Shown: positions 25,633 through 34,307 of the stretch, in pieces
Position numbering within the stretch: the first letter of the stretch is position 1
Layout: each line of letters begins with the position of its first letter
Assembly: GCA_963710665.1 (NCBI GenBank)
Contig: CAVQBC010000007.1
Location: forward strand, 62,001-126,000
Source of the DNA: CAVQBC01 sp963710665
GTDB lineage: Bacteria; Actinomycetota; Thermoleophilia; Solirubrobacterales; Solirubrobacteraceae
DNA length: 64,000 nucleotides
Reading direction: 5' to 3'
The notes under the pieces: model-generated
What the model saw: the letters and a program-made list of their open reading frames with translations, nothing else
Told to the model about the DNA's origin: nothing
Database searches by the model: none
Program-made: the position numbers and the translations under genes

Positions 25633-25796
25633 CGGTGACCAGCGACGAGGAGGGGTTCGTGCTGATGTTCGCCGGCGCGGCCGGCGAGCGGCGGCTCGAG
25701 GCTCCGTGGCGCTATCTGGAGGGCGACCCGGAGGGCCTCGAACTGCGCCTGCTCGCCGACCTGCAGCGGCGCGGCTACGAGGTGGTCAGGCCTTGA
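25581..25796 (+). CDS. small protein of unknown function
   Basis: A 71-residue frame starting at ATG 25581 inside the end of the MFS gene: AFRLTGLPPAADFPRVTVTS, DEEGFVLMFAGAAGERR and a C-terminal helix LRLLADLQRRGYEVV. The composition (alternating strands and a helix) looks like a real small alpha/beta protein rather than a shadow. No family recognised. It meets fdhA convergently with an 11-base overlap. Confidence 0.55.
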   Translation: MAFRLTGLPPAADFPRVTVTSDEEGFVLMFAGAAGERRLEAPWRYLEGDPEGLELRLLADLQRRGYEVVRP

Positions 25797-27009
25797 TCAG
25801 GCCGTGCGGGTTGAGCACGAACTTCTTGCTCGCTCCCTTGTCGAAGTCCTTGTAGCCCTGCGGGGCCTCGTCGATCGAGATCACGGTCGCGTTGACGGCC
25901 TTGGCGATCTGCACGCGGTCGTTGAGGATCGCCTGCATCAGGCCGCGGTGGTAACGCATCACCGGGCACTGGCCGGTCGTGAACGAGTGCGACTTCGCCC
26001 AGCCGAGGCCGATGCGGATCGACAGCGAGCCCTCCTTCGCGGCGTCGTCGACCGCGCCCGGGTCGCCGGTGACGTAGAGGCCCGGGATGCCGAGCTTCCC
26101 GGCCGCCCGCGTGATGTCCATGATCGAGTTCAGCACGGTGGCCGGGGCCTCGTGGGAGGCGTCGGCGCCGTGCCCGCGCGCCTCGAAGCCGACCGCGTCG
26201 ACGGCGCAGTCGACCTCGCCCTCCGGACTGCCGGTGATCTCCCGGATCTGGTCGCGGAGGTCGCCCTTGGAGACGTCGATCGTCGCGCAGCCGAAGCTCT
26301 CGGCCTGGGCCAGGCGCTCGGGGATCAGGTCGCCCACGATCACGACGGCGGCGCCGAGGAACTGCGCCGAGTGCGCCGCGGCGAGGCCGACCGGGCCGCC
26401 GCCCGCGACGTAGACGGTCTTCCCGGGGCCGACGCCGGCGGTGTAGGCGCCGTGGAAGCCGGTCGGGAAGATGTCCGACAGCATGGTCAGGTCGAGGATC
26501 TTCTCCATCGCCTGATCCTTGTCGGGGAACTTCAGCAGGTTCCAGTCCGCGTAGGGGACCATCACGTACTCGGCCTGGCCGCCGACCCAGCCGCCCATGT
26601 CGACGTAGCCGTACGCCGAGCCGGGACGGTCGGGGTTGACGTTCTCGCAGACGCCGGTGTGGCCCTCCTTGCAGTTCCGGCACCGCCCGCAGGCGATGTT
26701 GAACGGGACCGAGCAGAGGTCACCCATCTCGATGAACTCGACGTCGCGGCCCTTCTCGATCACCTCGCCGGTGATCTCGTGGCCGAGGACGAGGTTCGGC
26801 GGCGCGGTCGTGCGCCCGCGGACCATGTGCTGATCCGAGCCGCAGATGTTGGTCGAGACGACCTTGAGGATCACGCCGTGGGGGCACTGGCGCCCGACGT
26901 TGGCGGGGTTGACGCCCGGCCCGTCCTTCAGGACCAGCTCCGGGTAGTCGATGTTCTGCACCTCTACCTTGCCGGGCTCGATGTAGGCGACGGCCTTGTT
27001 GCCTGCCAT
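25786..27009 (-). CDS. fdhA: glutathione-independent formaldehyde dehydrogenase
   Basis: A 407-residue zinc alcohol-dehydrogenase family enzyme of the Pseudomonas FdhA type. The start is VAYIEPGKVEVQNIDYPE; the catalytic zinc site is NICGSDQHMVRGR with GHEITGEV; the structural zinc cysteines are in CGRCRNCKEGHTGVC; and the NAD site is TVYVAGGGPVGLAAAHSA. It oxidises formaldehyde to formate with NAD+ and tightly bound cofactor. A GGAGGGAGG ribosome site precedes the ATG. Divergent from the Fe-S/FAD oxidase operon. Confidence 0.95.
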   Translation of the reverse strand: MAGNKAVAYIEPGKVEVQNIDYPELVLKDGPGVNPANVGRQCPHGVILKVVSTNICGSDQHMVRGRTTAPPNLVLGHEITGEVIEKGRDVEFIEMGDLCSVPFNIACGRCRNCKEGHTGVCENVNPDRPGSAYGYVDMGGWVGGQAEYVMVPYADWNLLKFPDKDQAMEKILDLTMLSDIFPTGFHGAYTAGVGPGKTVYVAGGGPVGLAAAHSAQFLGAAVVIVGDLIPERLAQAESFGCATIDVSKGDLRDQIREITGSPEGEVDCAVDAVGFEARGHGADASHEAPATVLNSIMDITRAAGKLGIPGLYVTGDPGAVDDAAKEGSLSIRIGLGWAKSHSFTTGQCPVMRYHRGLMQAILNDRVQIAKAVNATVISIDEAPQGYKDFDKGASKKFVLNPHGLIKA

Positions 27010-27034
27010 GAACCTCCCTCCCTCCGGTTGGAGC

Positions 27035-27074
27035 CACGGGGCGGCAGCCCCGTGTGGGTCAGGTCGGCCCGACC
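27035..27074. promoter_or_regulatory. two dyads upstream of fdhA
   Basis: CACGGGGC (27035-27042) and GCCCCGTG (27047-27054) form a hairpin with a 4-base loop, and GGTCGG-C-CCGACC (27062-27074) is a second dyad. Both lie 26-65 bases upstream of the fdhA start on the minus strand, in its leader or promoter. They may be an operator and a leader hairpin; no regulator is adjacent. Confidence 0.4.
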
Positions 27075-27206
27075 CTACGCCCGGCAACGTTGCGTCCACG
27101 TTCGCGCGGTCGGCGTCCTGACACCCGGCTCAGGCGGCCGTGGTACGTTCGCCGCGCAGAGCTCAGCGAGCCCGGCCGGCGAGCGCCGGGGAAGGAGGGT
27201 GCGCGC

Positions 27207-28472
27207 GTGGCTGACGACCGCTATTCACCGAACGGGGACGGCGCTCTGCAGCGGGAGTTCGTGGAGCGCTGGCGCGACAACGCGTACGGCTGCTTCTCCT
27301 CGGGGCACAAGTTCTGCCGCGAGGTCTGCCCGGTCATGCAGGTCACGCGCAACGAGCAGCACACGCCGACGGCCTTCCACGCGAACATCGTCGCGATGGA
27401 GAAGGGCCTCGTCTCCGTCGAGGACGTGGCCGACGACTACGTGCATTGCACCCAGTGCGGCGCCTGCGAGCTCCGCTGCCCGAACTCGCTGTTCACCGGC
27501 GACTTCTACCGTCACCGCACCCGCACGGTGGACGTCGTCAAGGCCATGCGCGCGCTCATGGTCGCGACCGGCAACGAGCGCGAGGGCTGGAAGCTCTGGA
27601 ACGAGCGACTGGCCGAACGGCACAACGAGCCGGTGCTCGGCGACGTACCGGTCTCCCAGGAGCACGTGCGCGACTGGGCCGAGGGCCTCGACATCCCCGA
27701 GGGCGGCGAGACGATCCTCTTCGTCGACTGCGAGGCGGCCTTCTACCGCACCTCCTACACCCGGGCCTTCGCGCAGCTGCTGCAGAAGGCGGGGGTCGAG
27801 TTCGGGCTCATGCGCGAGCAGTGGTGCTGCGGCGGGCCGGCGGCCGAGATGGGCTACGTCGACCTCGCGCGCCGCCACGCCGAGCACAACGTCGAGGACT
27901 GGCGCGCGGTCGGCGCCAAGCGCATCATCGCCCCCGACCCGCACGACTACATCGCCTTCACCGAGGACTACCCGCGCTACTTCGGCGACGACGGCTACGA
28001 GTTCGAGATCGTCCTCGGCGTCGAGCTGATCGCCGACCTCGTCCGCGACGGCCGCATCGCGCTGACCGAGCCGGTGGAGCGCACGGTCACCTACCACGAC
28101 CCGTGCCGGCTCAACAAGCGCAAGGGCGTCCACGCCGCCCCGCGCGAGCTGCTGCGCGCGGTGCCCGGGCTCACCTTCAACGACGTCGACCACGTGACGC
28201 AGTGGTCGTACTGCTCGGGCGGCGGGGGCGGGCTGCCGGTGGAGAAGCCCGAGATCACCGCGGAGATCAGCCGCCGCCGGGTCGCGCGCGCCGCCGCGCT
28301 CGAGGTCGACACGCTGGTCAGCGCCTGCCCCTGGTCCGAGCGCCCGCTGTCGCAGGCCGGCGAGGAGGCGGGCCTCGACGTGCTCGACCTCTTCGAGCTG
28401 CTGGCCCGCTCGGCCGGGATCGAGGCCGGCGGTCACGCGCGCGGCCCCGAGAGCTCCGGGGTGGCGCGATGA
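27207..28472 (+). CDS. Fe-S/CCG-domain oxidoreductase subunit
   Basis: A 421-residue soluble protein of the GlcF/heterodisulfide-reductase D type. A [4Fe-4S] motif is CTQCGACELRCP near residue 80; a second cysteine group, GCFSSGHKFCREVCP near residue 30, has unusual spacing. Two cysteine-rich CCG segments follow: REQWCCGGPAAEMG, and DPCRLNKRKG with YCSGGGGGLP, in which the second CCG is degenerate. GTG 27207 is preceded by GGAAGGAGGG. It partners the downstream FAD subunit (ATGA overlap) in an alpha-hydroxy-acid dehydrogenase-like complex. Confidence 0.9.
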   Translation: MADDRYSPNGDGALQREFVERWRDNAYGCFSSGHKFCREVCPVMQVTRNEQHTPTAFHANIVAMEKGLVSVEDVADDYVHCTQCGACELRCPNSLFTGDFYRHRTRTVDVVKAMRALMVATGNEREGWKLWNERLAERHNEPVLGDVPVSQEHVRDWAEGLDIPEGGETILFVDCEAAFYRTSYTRAFAQLLQKAGVEFGLMREQWCCGGPAAEMGYVDLARRHAEHNVEDWRAVGAKRIIAPDPHDYIAFTEDYPRYFGDDGYEFEIVLGVELIADLVRDGRIALTEPVERTVTYHDPCRLNKRKGVHAAPRELLRAVPGLTFNDVDHVTQWSYCSGGGGGLPVEKPEITAEISRRRVARAAALEVDTLVSACPWSERPLSQAGEEAGLDVLDLFELLARSAGIEAGGHARGPESSGVAR

Positions 28473-29983
28473 GCGTCGCCATGAAGTCAGCCGTCGACGA
28501 CGGCGTGATCGAGGAGCTGCGGGGGATCCTGGGCGATCCCGACCGCGTGCTTCCCGGGCTGGCGGCGCGCGTGAACCGCACGCGCGTGCCGGCGCCGTTC
28601 CCGGTCCACCGCTGGGCCGAGCACATGCCCGACGTGGCGGTGCTCCCGACCACCGCCGAGCAGGTGTCCGAGGTCGTCAAGCTCGCCAACCGCCTCCGGA
28701 TCCCGATCGTGCCGAGGGCGGGCGGCACTGGCCTCTCCGACGGCGCGGTGCCGCTGCGCGGCGGGATCTGCGTCGACTGCAAGCTGATGAACCAGATCAA
28801 GGAGATCGACCTGACCGACCGCACGGTCACGGTCGGCACCGGGATCAACATGCTCAAGCTCAACGAGGAGCTCAAGCGCCACGGGGTCATGTATCCCGAC
28901 GACCCGGCGTCGTACCCGTGCTCGATCGTGGGCGGGCGCATCGGGACCGGCGGTTGGTCGCTGCTGGGCGCGCGCTACGGCCACACCCGCGACCTCGTGA
29001 TCTCCATGCAGGTCGTGCTGCCCACCGGCGACATCATCGAGGTCGGCGAGGGTGGCGGCCGCAAGCTGCGCCACTCCTCGACGGCCTTCAACCTCAAGCA
29101 GCTGTTCACCGGCCATCAGGGAACGCTCGGGATCGCCACCGAGGCGACGCTCGAGCTGGTGCCCCGCGCGGAGGCCGAGTTCGCCGCGTTCTTCGCGTTC
29201 GAGGACTACATGAGCGCGTATCGCACGACCGGGGCGCTGACGCGGTCGGGGCTGGCCACGATCGCGGGCGTGGTGCTCTTCGACGAGTGGAAGCTGCGCT
29301 ACCTGCGCCGCGACGACGAGGCCTACATCCCGCAGCCCGAGTCGGTGCGCGCGGTGGTCGCCGCGGCGATGTACGGCGCGAAGTGCGAGGTCGAGCCGGC
29401 CTCCAGGCGGGTGATGGAGATCGGCCGCTCCGACGGCGGCAAGTACCTCGGGGACGAGATCTCCCAGGGCGACTGGGCCTCGCGCCACGACCGCTATGCG
29501 ACGCCGCTGCACGGGCGCCTGAGGGACGGCACCGTGGCCCCGATGTCCTGGCATTGCGAGGACGCGGCGCTCAACTACTCCGTGCTGCCGAAGGTACGCG
29601 AGGAGTGGCACGCGATCGTCGAGCGCTACATCGGCGAGTACGGCATCTTCGACGACTGGGGGATGTTCGCCTACACCAGCGGCGCCTACAAGCCGTGGGG
29701 CGACTACCTGGTGGAGATCGACGTCGGCATCTGGGAGCAGAAGCTCGACGACGAGAACTGGGCGGCCTGGGTGCGCTGCAAGCGCGAGATCGCCGAGGTG
29801 TCCCTGAAGTACGGCGGCTCCATCACCGCGTGCCACGGGGCCACGCGGGAGGGCGACGCCGAGCTCGTGCCGACCGAGATGGGCTCCGCCTGGGGGGTGG
29901 TCAAGACGATCAAGCGCGCGCTCGACCCCAACAACGTCATGAACCCCGGCAAGCAGTCGCTCGACGAGGCCTACGAGTCATGA
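28469..29983 (+). CDS. FAD-linked oxidase (GlcD-like)
   Basis: A 504-residue FAD_binding_4 flavoprotein. The PCMH domain is visible as VAVLPTTAEQVSEVVKLANR, IPIVPRAGGTGLSDGAVPLR and GRIGTGGWSLLGARYGHTRD; the C-terminal FAD-oxidase_C ends IKRALDPNNVMNPGKQSLD. The family covers D-lactate, glycolate and other 2-hydroxy-acid dehydrogenases. It overlaps the Fe-S subunit gene (ATGA) and is followed, again with ATGA, by a small protein. The substrate is not readable from sequence. Confidence 0.9.
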   Translation: MSVAMKSAVDDGVIEELRGILGDPDRVLPGLAARVNRTRVPAPFPVHRWAEHMPDVAVLPTTAEQVSEVVKLANRLRIPIVPRAGGTGLSDGAVPLRGGICVDCKLMNQIKEIDLTDRTVTVGTGINMLKLNEELKRHGVMYPDDPASYPCSIVGGRIGTGGWSLLGARYGHTRDLVISMQVVLPTGDIIEVGEGGGRKLRHSSTAFNLKQLFTGHQGTLGIATEATLELVPRAEAEFAAFFAFEDYMSAYRTTGALTRSGLATIAGVVLFDEWKLRYLRRDDEAYIPQPESVRAVVAAAMYGAKCEVEPASRRVMEIGRSDGGKYLGDEISQGDWASRHDRYATPLHGRLRDGTVAPMSWHCEDAALNYSVLPKVREEWHAIVERYIGEYGIFDDWGMFAYTSGAYKPWGDYLVEIDVGIWEQKLDDENWAAWVRCKREIAEVSLKYGGSITACHGATREGDAELVPTEMGSAWGVVKTIKRALDPNNVMNPGKQSLDEAYES

Positions 29984-30234
29984 GCGTCTTCCGCCTGGGG
30001 GAGCAGCGCCCGCCGGAGCCGCGGCGGGTCAACGACGACGTCGTCATGCGCTTCGACGGCGTCTACGAGGTGGAGCCGTCGAAGATGCGCGTGTTCGCCC
30101 AGCAGGACATGCCGGCGTGGGACACGCACCGGATCGTCGAGAGCCGCTGGGAGCACCTCGACTGGATGCACGATCACTTCGCCGACGAGGTCCTCTCCAC
30201 GGGCCTCGAGTCGGAGACCGGCGTCGGACACTGA
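29980..30234 (+). CDS. small third partner of the oxidase operon
   Basis: An 84-residue acidic protein, SVFRLGEQRPPEPRRVNDDV, with two later segments YEVEPSKMRVFAQQDMPAWD and HLDWMHDHFADEVLSTGLES. It is translated with a 4-base ATGA overlap from the FAD subunit, so it is probably a structural or assembly partner of that complex. I do not recognise its family, and it has no cysteine or signal peptide. Confidence 0.7.
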   Translation: MSVFRLGEQRPPEPRRVNDDVVMRFDGVYEVEPSKMRVFAQQDMPAWDTHRIVESRWEHLDWMHDHFADEVLSTGLESETGVGH

Positions 30235-30268
30235 GCCGCCGGGACGCCTGCCACGAGGAGGAGGAGAG

Positions 30269-31318
30269 GTGAAGTTCAGCTACTGCATGCTGCCGGACTA
30301 TCCGCTGAAGGACTCGCTGGAGATGATCAAGACGGCCGACGAGCTCGGGTACTACGCGTGCTACTCGGTCGACGAGACGTGGCACAAGGACCTGTGGACG
30401 CTGTTCGCCGCGGCGGCCGACAAGACGGAGCGGATCCGCTTCGGTCCCAACGTCACGCATGTGTTCCTGCGCGAGCCGACGCTGATCTGCCAGCACCTGG
30501 CCACGCTCGACGAGCTGTCCGGCGGGCGCGCGGAGGCGGTGGTCTCCACCGGCAACTTCGTGATGATGCAGCAGTACCACATCGACTGGGCCGCCCGGAA
30601 GCCGCTCTCGCGCCTCAAGGAGGCGATGTACGTGATGCGGACCTTCCTCGACGACGGCAAGATCGACTTCCAGGGCGACTTCTTCTCCTACACGGGCCTG
30701 TTCACGGCTGCGCGGCCGGTGCAGGAGCGCGTGCCGCTGCTCATGGGCGGCATGAAGGGCCCGCGCTCCTTCCAGGCCGCGGGTGAGATCGCCGACGGCC
30801 TGCACCACGCGCTCTCCTACTCGCGCGAGGCCTACGACTACGTGGTCGAGAACGTCAAGGTCGGCGCCGACCGCGCCGGGCGCAGCATGGACGACCTCGA
30901 CATCGGCGCGTGGGTCGTGGCGCTGGTCGGCGAGGACTCGGCGGCGGTGAAGGCGGCCGCGCGCATCCTCGTCGCCTTCTACATCCCCTCGATGCCGCCC
31001 GAGCAGCTCGCCCGCCACGGCATCGACCAGGCCGAGCTGCAGCCGATCTTCGACGCCTTCGCCTCCGGCGACGTCAAGAAGGCGATCGACCTGTTCGATC
31101 CCGCGATGGCCGAGAAGCTCTCGGTGGCCGGGACCCCGGAGGAGGTCGTCGAGAAGATCAAGAACGACATCGAGCCCGCCGGCGTCGACCACATGATCCT
31201 GGCCCTGTCCGACGCGCCGCTCGTGGAGTTCTTCTCCGGCGAGAAGGTGCAGAACGTGCCGCCGATCCGCGAGCAGCTCGACCTCGTGGCCAAGCGGGTG
31301 ATGCCCGCCTTCGCGTAG
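30269..31318 (+). CDS. LLM-class F420-dependent oxidoreductase
   Basis: A 349-residue luciferase-like TIM barrel: KFSYCMLPDYPLKDSLEMIK, ADELGYYACYSVDETWHKDL, IRFGPNVTHVFLREPTLICQ and FQGDFFSYTGLFTAARPVQE then VPLLMGGMKG. This matches the F420-dependent branch (methylenetetrahydromethanopterin-reductase-like) seen throughout Actinomycetota. The GTG start at 30269 follows GAGGAGGAGAGG. It is 34 bases after the small protein, in the same operon. The substrate is unknown. Confidence 0.92.
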   Translation: MKFSYCMLPDYPLKDSLEMIKTADELGYYACYSVDETWHKDLWTLFAAAADKTERIRFGPNVTHVFLREPTLICQHLATLDELSGGRAEAVVSTGNFVMMQQYHIDWAARKPLSRLKEAMYVMRTFLDDGKIDFQGDFFSYTGLFTAARPVQERVPLLMGGMKGPRSFQAAGEIADGLHHALSYSREAYDYVVENVKVGADRAGRSMDDLDIGAWVVALVGEDSAAVKAAARILVAFYIPSMPPEQLARHGIDQAELQPIFDAFASGDVKKAIDLFDPAMAEKLSVAGTPEEVVEKIKNDIEPAGVDHMILALSDAPLVEFFSGEKVQNVPPIREQLDLVAKRVMPAFA

Positions 31319-31324
31319 GCCACA

Positions 31325-32287
31325 GTGGGCGCGCTCGTCCTCAGCCGGTCCGAGGTCGAGCGCGTCCTGGCCGAGGCCGGCCCCGCGGCGCTGCTCGACG
31401 CGCTCGCCGCGGGGTTCGAGGCGCTGAGCGCGGGGCGGCTGACCGCTCCGCCGCGCAGCGGCATCGCCGTCGGCGAGGAGGGACAGCTGTTCACGATGCC
31501 CGGCCACGTGCCGGGGCTCGACACCGGCGTCAAGCTCGTCGGGATCTATCCGGGCAACGCCGCGCGCGGGCTCCCGACGCACCAGGCGGTCGTCTGCCTG
31601 TTCGACGCCGGGACCGGGGTCTGCCGTGCCGTCCTGGACGGCACCGCGATCACCGAGGCGCGGACGGCGGGTGCGGCGGCGTTGTCCGCGCGGCTGCTGG
31701 CGCGGCCGGGCGCGCGCGTGCTGGCCGTCGTCGGGACCGGCGCGCAGGCCGAGGCCCACCTGCGGGCGCTGCCCGAGGTGCGCGACTTCGCCGAGGTGCG
31801 GCTCGCGGGGCGCGATCCCGGGCGCGTCGCGGCGCTGGCGGGCGCCCATCCCGGCGTGGTCGCCGCCGACGGCGTGGAGGCGGCCGTCCACGGCGCCGAC
31901 GTGGTGTGCCTGTGCACGAGCTCCTCCGAGCCGGTGCTCGACCCGGAGTGGCTCGCGCCGGGCGCGCACGTGACGTCGGTCGGGTTCGCGCCGCCGGACG
32001 GCGAGCTCCCGCGCGCGCTCGCCGCGCGGGGGCGGCTGTTCGTGGAGTCCCGCCGGGCGTTCGAGCCCCCGCCGGCGGGATGCGCCGAGCTGCAGGGCCT
32101 CGACCCGGACGCGGCGGCCGAGCTCGGCGAGGTCCTGCTCGGCCGGCGCGAGGGGCGGACGGACGAGGACCAGGTCACCGTCTACAAGTCGATGGGCCAC
32201 GTCGCCGAGGACCTGGCCGCCGCGGCCCTCGTGGCGGACCGCGCCCGCGCCGCGGGAGCCGGGCGCGAGGTCGACCTGCTGGGTTGA
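31325..32287 (+). CDS. ornithine cyclodeaminase/mu-crystallin family protein
   Basis: A 320-residue NAD(P)-binding protein. It has LSRSEVERVLAEAGPAALLD at the start, VKLVGIYPGNAARGLPTHQA with a ligand-site segment, GTAITEARTAGAAALSARLL, and the Rossmann VLAVVGTGAQAEAHLRALPE. The family includes ornithine cyclodeaminase, ketimine reductases and alanine dehydrogenases; the exact reaction is uncertain. It begins 6 bases after the F420 enzyme gene, so it is the last gene of the five-gene operon starting at 27207. Confidence 0.9.
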   Translation: MGALVLSRSEVERVLAEAGPAALLDALAAGFEALSAGRLTAPPRSGIAVGEEGQLFTMPGHVPGLDTGVKLVGIYPGNAARGLPTHQAVVCLFDAGTGVCRAVLDGTAITEARTAGAAALSARLLARPGARVLAVVGTGAQAEAHLRALPEVRDFAEVRLAGRDPGRVAALAGAHPGVVAADGVEAAVHGADVVCLCTSSSEPVLDPEWLAPGAHVTSVGFAPPDGELPRALAARGRLFVESRRAFEPPPAGCAELQGLDPDAAAELGEVLLGRREGRTDEDQVTVYKSMGHVAEDLAAAALVADRARAAGAGREVDLLG

Positions 32288-32291
32288 CTGG

Positions 32292-32951
32292 TCAGCGCGC
32301 CAACGGGGGGCCTCCGCGCATCGCCGCGTCGGCCTGGTCGTCCCGGAGGGGGCCGGTCGGCAAGCGGCTGGGCTCGGCTCGGCGTGCCCGGAGGCCATCC
32401 TCGACGAGCCCGAAGAAGCGGCGCCAGGCGGCGGGCTCCACGTCGCGCGTGTAGTCGACGATCGCGCCCAGCATCAGATAGAGCAGCGGCACGTCGTTCG
32501 TGGTCAGATCCGCGCGCAGCTCGCCTTGCTCCTGGGCCCGCTCCAGCAGTTGCGCGGTGGTCGGCGCCAGCCGCTCGCGCGCGCGGGCCACCCGGTCGTG
32601 CCCATAGGTGCTGCTGAGGAGGAGGTCCCGGAGCCCCCGGTTCGCCGCCTGCTGGGCGATGGCGGCCTCCAGGTAGTCGACCAGGCCCCGCCATGGATCC
32701 TCCGCCGTCAGGGCGTGCTCGCCGACCCGGGCGAGCTCCTCGATCCGCTCCTCGAAGAGGGCGTCGATCAGCAGCTGCTTCTCCGGAAAGCGGCGGTAGA
32801 CGGTGCCGACGCCGACCTTCGCCTGATCGGCGATCTCGTCCATGGTGGCGCCGAGGCCACGCTCGGCGAAGACGGTGGCGGCGGCGCTGAGGATGCGGCG
32901 GCGGTTGCGCTCGGCGTCGCTGCGGAGCGGCCGTCGGGTCGTCTCGGCCAT
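32292..32951 (-). CDS. TetR-family repressor
   Basis: A 219-residue regulator starting at ATG 32951; an in-frame ATG at 32963 is also possible. HTH: RNRRRILSAAATVFAERGLG, TMDEIADQAKVGVGTVYRRF, PEKQLLIDALFEER. The C-terminal domain (AEDPWRGLVDYLEAAIAQQA and later VPLLYLMLGAIVDYTRD) resembles the TetR_C_33-type group. A perfect inverted repeat upstream is its probable operator and would also cover the divergent USP promoter. Confidence 0.92.
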   Translation of the reverse strand: MAETTRRPLRSDAERNRRRILSAAATVFAERGLGATMDEIADQAKVGVGTVYRRFPEKQLLIDALFEERIEELARVGEHALTAEDPWRGLVDYLEAAIAQQAANRGLRDLLLSSTYGHDRVARARERLAPTTAQLLERAQEQGELRADLTTNDVPLLYLMLGAIVDYTRDVEPAAWRRFFGLVEDGLRARRAEPSRLPTGPLRDDQADAAMRGGPPLAR

Positions 32952-32970
32952 GGCGGCTCGCATCCTAGCT

Positions 32971-32995
32971 TAAGTGGAGGTTGTGCCTCCACTTA
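32971..32995. promoter_or_regulatory. perfect TetR operator
   Basis: TAAGTGGAGG, 5 bases, then its exact complement CCTCCACTTA. It is 20 bases upstream of the TetR start and 49 bases upstream of the divergent USP start. The 10-bp arms and central spacer fit a TetR dimer or pair of dimers. Binding is inferred. Confidence 0.75.
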
Positions 32996-33044
32996 TGGTA
33001 CGCTTGGCGCAACCAGACATTCGCCTCAGTTAGCGAGGTCCGCG

Positions 33045-33833
33045 ATGGGACTCCGATCTGAAACCGCGTTGCGTACTGAGCCGGGAGCTGCGAGCGGCGT
33101 GTTGTCCGCCCTGATCCTCGGGGCCGACGACAGCGAGGGTGCTCACGACGCGGCCGCGCTGGCGAAGGTCCTGGCGCCGCTCTTGGAGGCCGAGGTCGTG
33201 CCGGTGCACGCGAATGGCCACGGCTCGCCGGCGCGGCAGCTGTACGAGGAGGCGAGCGCGCGCCACGCCGAGGTCGTCGTGCTCGGCTCGAGCCACCGGG
33301 GCGAGCCGGGTCGCACCGCCGCCGGCAAGCTGCTGCGGCGCCTGGTCCAGGGCACCCCTTCTCCGATCGCGGTGGCGCCTCGCGGCTATGCGGACCAGGA
33401 GATCGGACCCCCACGCGTGATCGCGGTCGCGTTCGACGACTCGCCGGAGTCGCATCGCGCGCTCGAGTTCGCGGCACGTCTGGCCGGCACCGCCTCGGCG
33501 GCCCTGCGGGTGATCACGGTCTACGAGGGCGCCGCCTCGGACGAGCAGCCGCCCCCGGGCGTCGTGACTCAGCGCGCGCTGATGCAGGAGGCGCTCCACC
33601 GCACCGTGGCGGACCTTCCGTCCGCACTCCGCGCGGAGCCGCGATTCCTGGTCGGCGGCGTGGCGCCTGTGCTCGCCGAGCAATCCGAGCTCGGCGTCGA
33701 CCTGATGGTGCTGGGCTCCCGCGCGTACGGGCCCGTGCGCAGCTTCTGGCTCGGGAGCGTCTCCGAGCATCTGATCAGGATCTCGCCGCGGCCGCTGGTG
33801 ATCACGCCACGCGGGCTGCTGGCGGAGGCGTAG
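33045..33833 (+). CDS. tandem universal stress protein
   Basis: A 262-residue protein with two USP domains. Domain 1 (residues 20-115) has VVVLGSSHRGEPGRTAAGKL followed by SPIAVAPRG; domain 2 (125-255) has RVIAVAFDDSPESHRALEFA and LMVLGSRAYGPVRSFWLGSV, with the ATP loop. It is divergent from the TetR repressor and shares its operator region. Function in stress tolerance is inferred from the family. Confidence 0.9.
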   Translation: MGLRSETALRTEPGAASGVLSALILGADDSEGAHDAAALAKVLAPLLEAEVVPVHANGHGSPARQLYEEASARHAEVVVLGSSHRGEPGRTAAGKLLRRLVQGTPSPIAVAPRGYADQEIGPPRVIAVAFDDSPESHRALEFAARLAGTASAALRVITVYEGAASDEQPPPGVVTQRALMQEALHRTVADLPSALRAEPRFLVGGVAPVLAEQSELGVDLMVLGSRAYGPVRSFWLGSVSEHLIRISPRPLVITPRGLLAEA

Positions 33834-33836
33834 CCC

Positions 33837-34304
33837 TCAGCCGGGCAGGTCCTCGGGCCGCTTCTCGGCGAGCCTGCCCTCGAGCATCCCGGTTGCCTGC
33901 CCGACCTCGATCAGATAGCCATCGGGGTCGCGCATGTAGCAGCGCACTTCGGCGACACGGTCGATCGGCTCGGTGACGAAGCTGGCCCCCTTGGCCTTCC
34001 ACTCGCGATAGCACGCGTCGATGTCGGCCACCCTCAGGTTGAGGAAGGTGGAGACCTCGTTCGACGCCTCGTGGGGAACGACGGAGATGCCGGGCTTGTC
34101 CGGGGTGGGTCCGCCGCCCGGGTTCATGATGATCCAGCTGTTGGCAAGCCTGACGATGCACGGGTTCTCCGCTATCACGACCTGGCCACCGAGCACGTCC
34201 GTATAGAAGGCCCTCGAGCGAGCGACATCCCGCACGGTGAGGAAGTGGGTCACCAGGAAGCCCTCGGCGGGTGCCGGCATGTTGTCGAAGTCGATCTCGG
34301 TCAT
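33837..34304 (-). CDS. VOC-family (glyoxalase/bleomycin-resistance) protein
   Basis: A 155-residue VOC protein with two beta-alpha-beta-beta-beta units: FLVTHFLTVRDVARSRAFYT, SWIIMNPGGGPTPDKPGI, and the second half TFLNLRVADIDACYREWKAK, RCYMRDPDGYLIEVGQATGM with the conserved D-P-D-G-Y-L-I-E metal/ligand segment. Catalytic role unknown. It follows the membrane protein gene by 3 bases, and both seem to belong to the operon headed by the LAL regulator. Confidence 0.9.
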   Translation of the reverse strand: MTEIDFDNMPAPAEGFLVTHFLTVRDVARSRAFYTDVLGGQVVIAENPCIVRLANSWIIMNPGGGPTPDKPGISVVPHEASNEVSTFLNLRVADIDACYREWKAKGASFVTEPIDRVAEVRCYMRDPDGYLIEVGQATGMLEGRLAEKRPEDLPG

Positions 34305-34307
34305 GCG

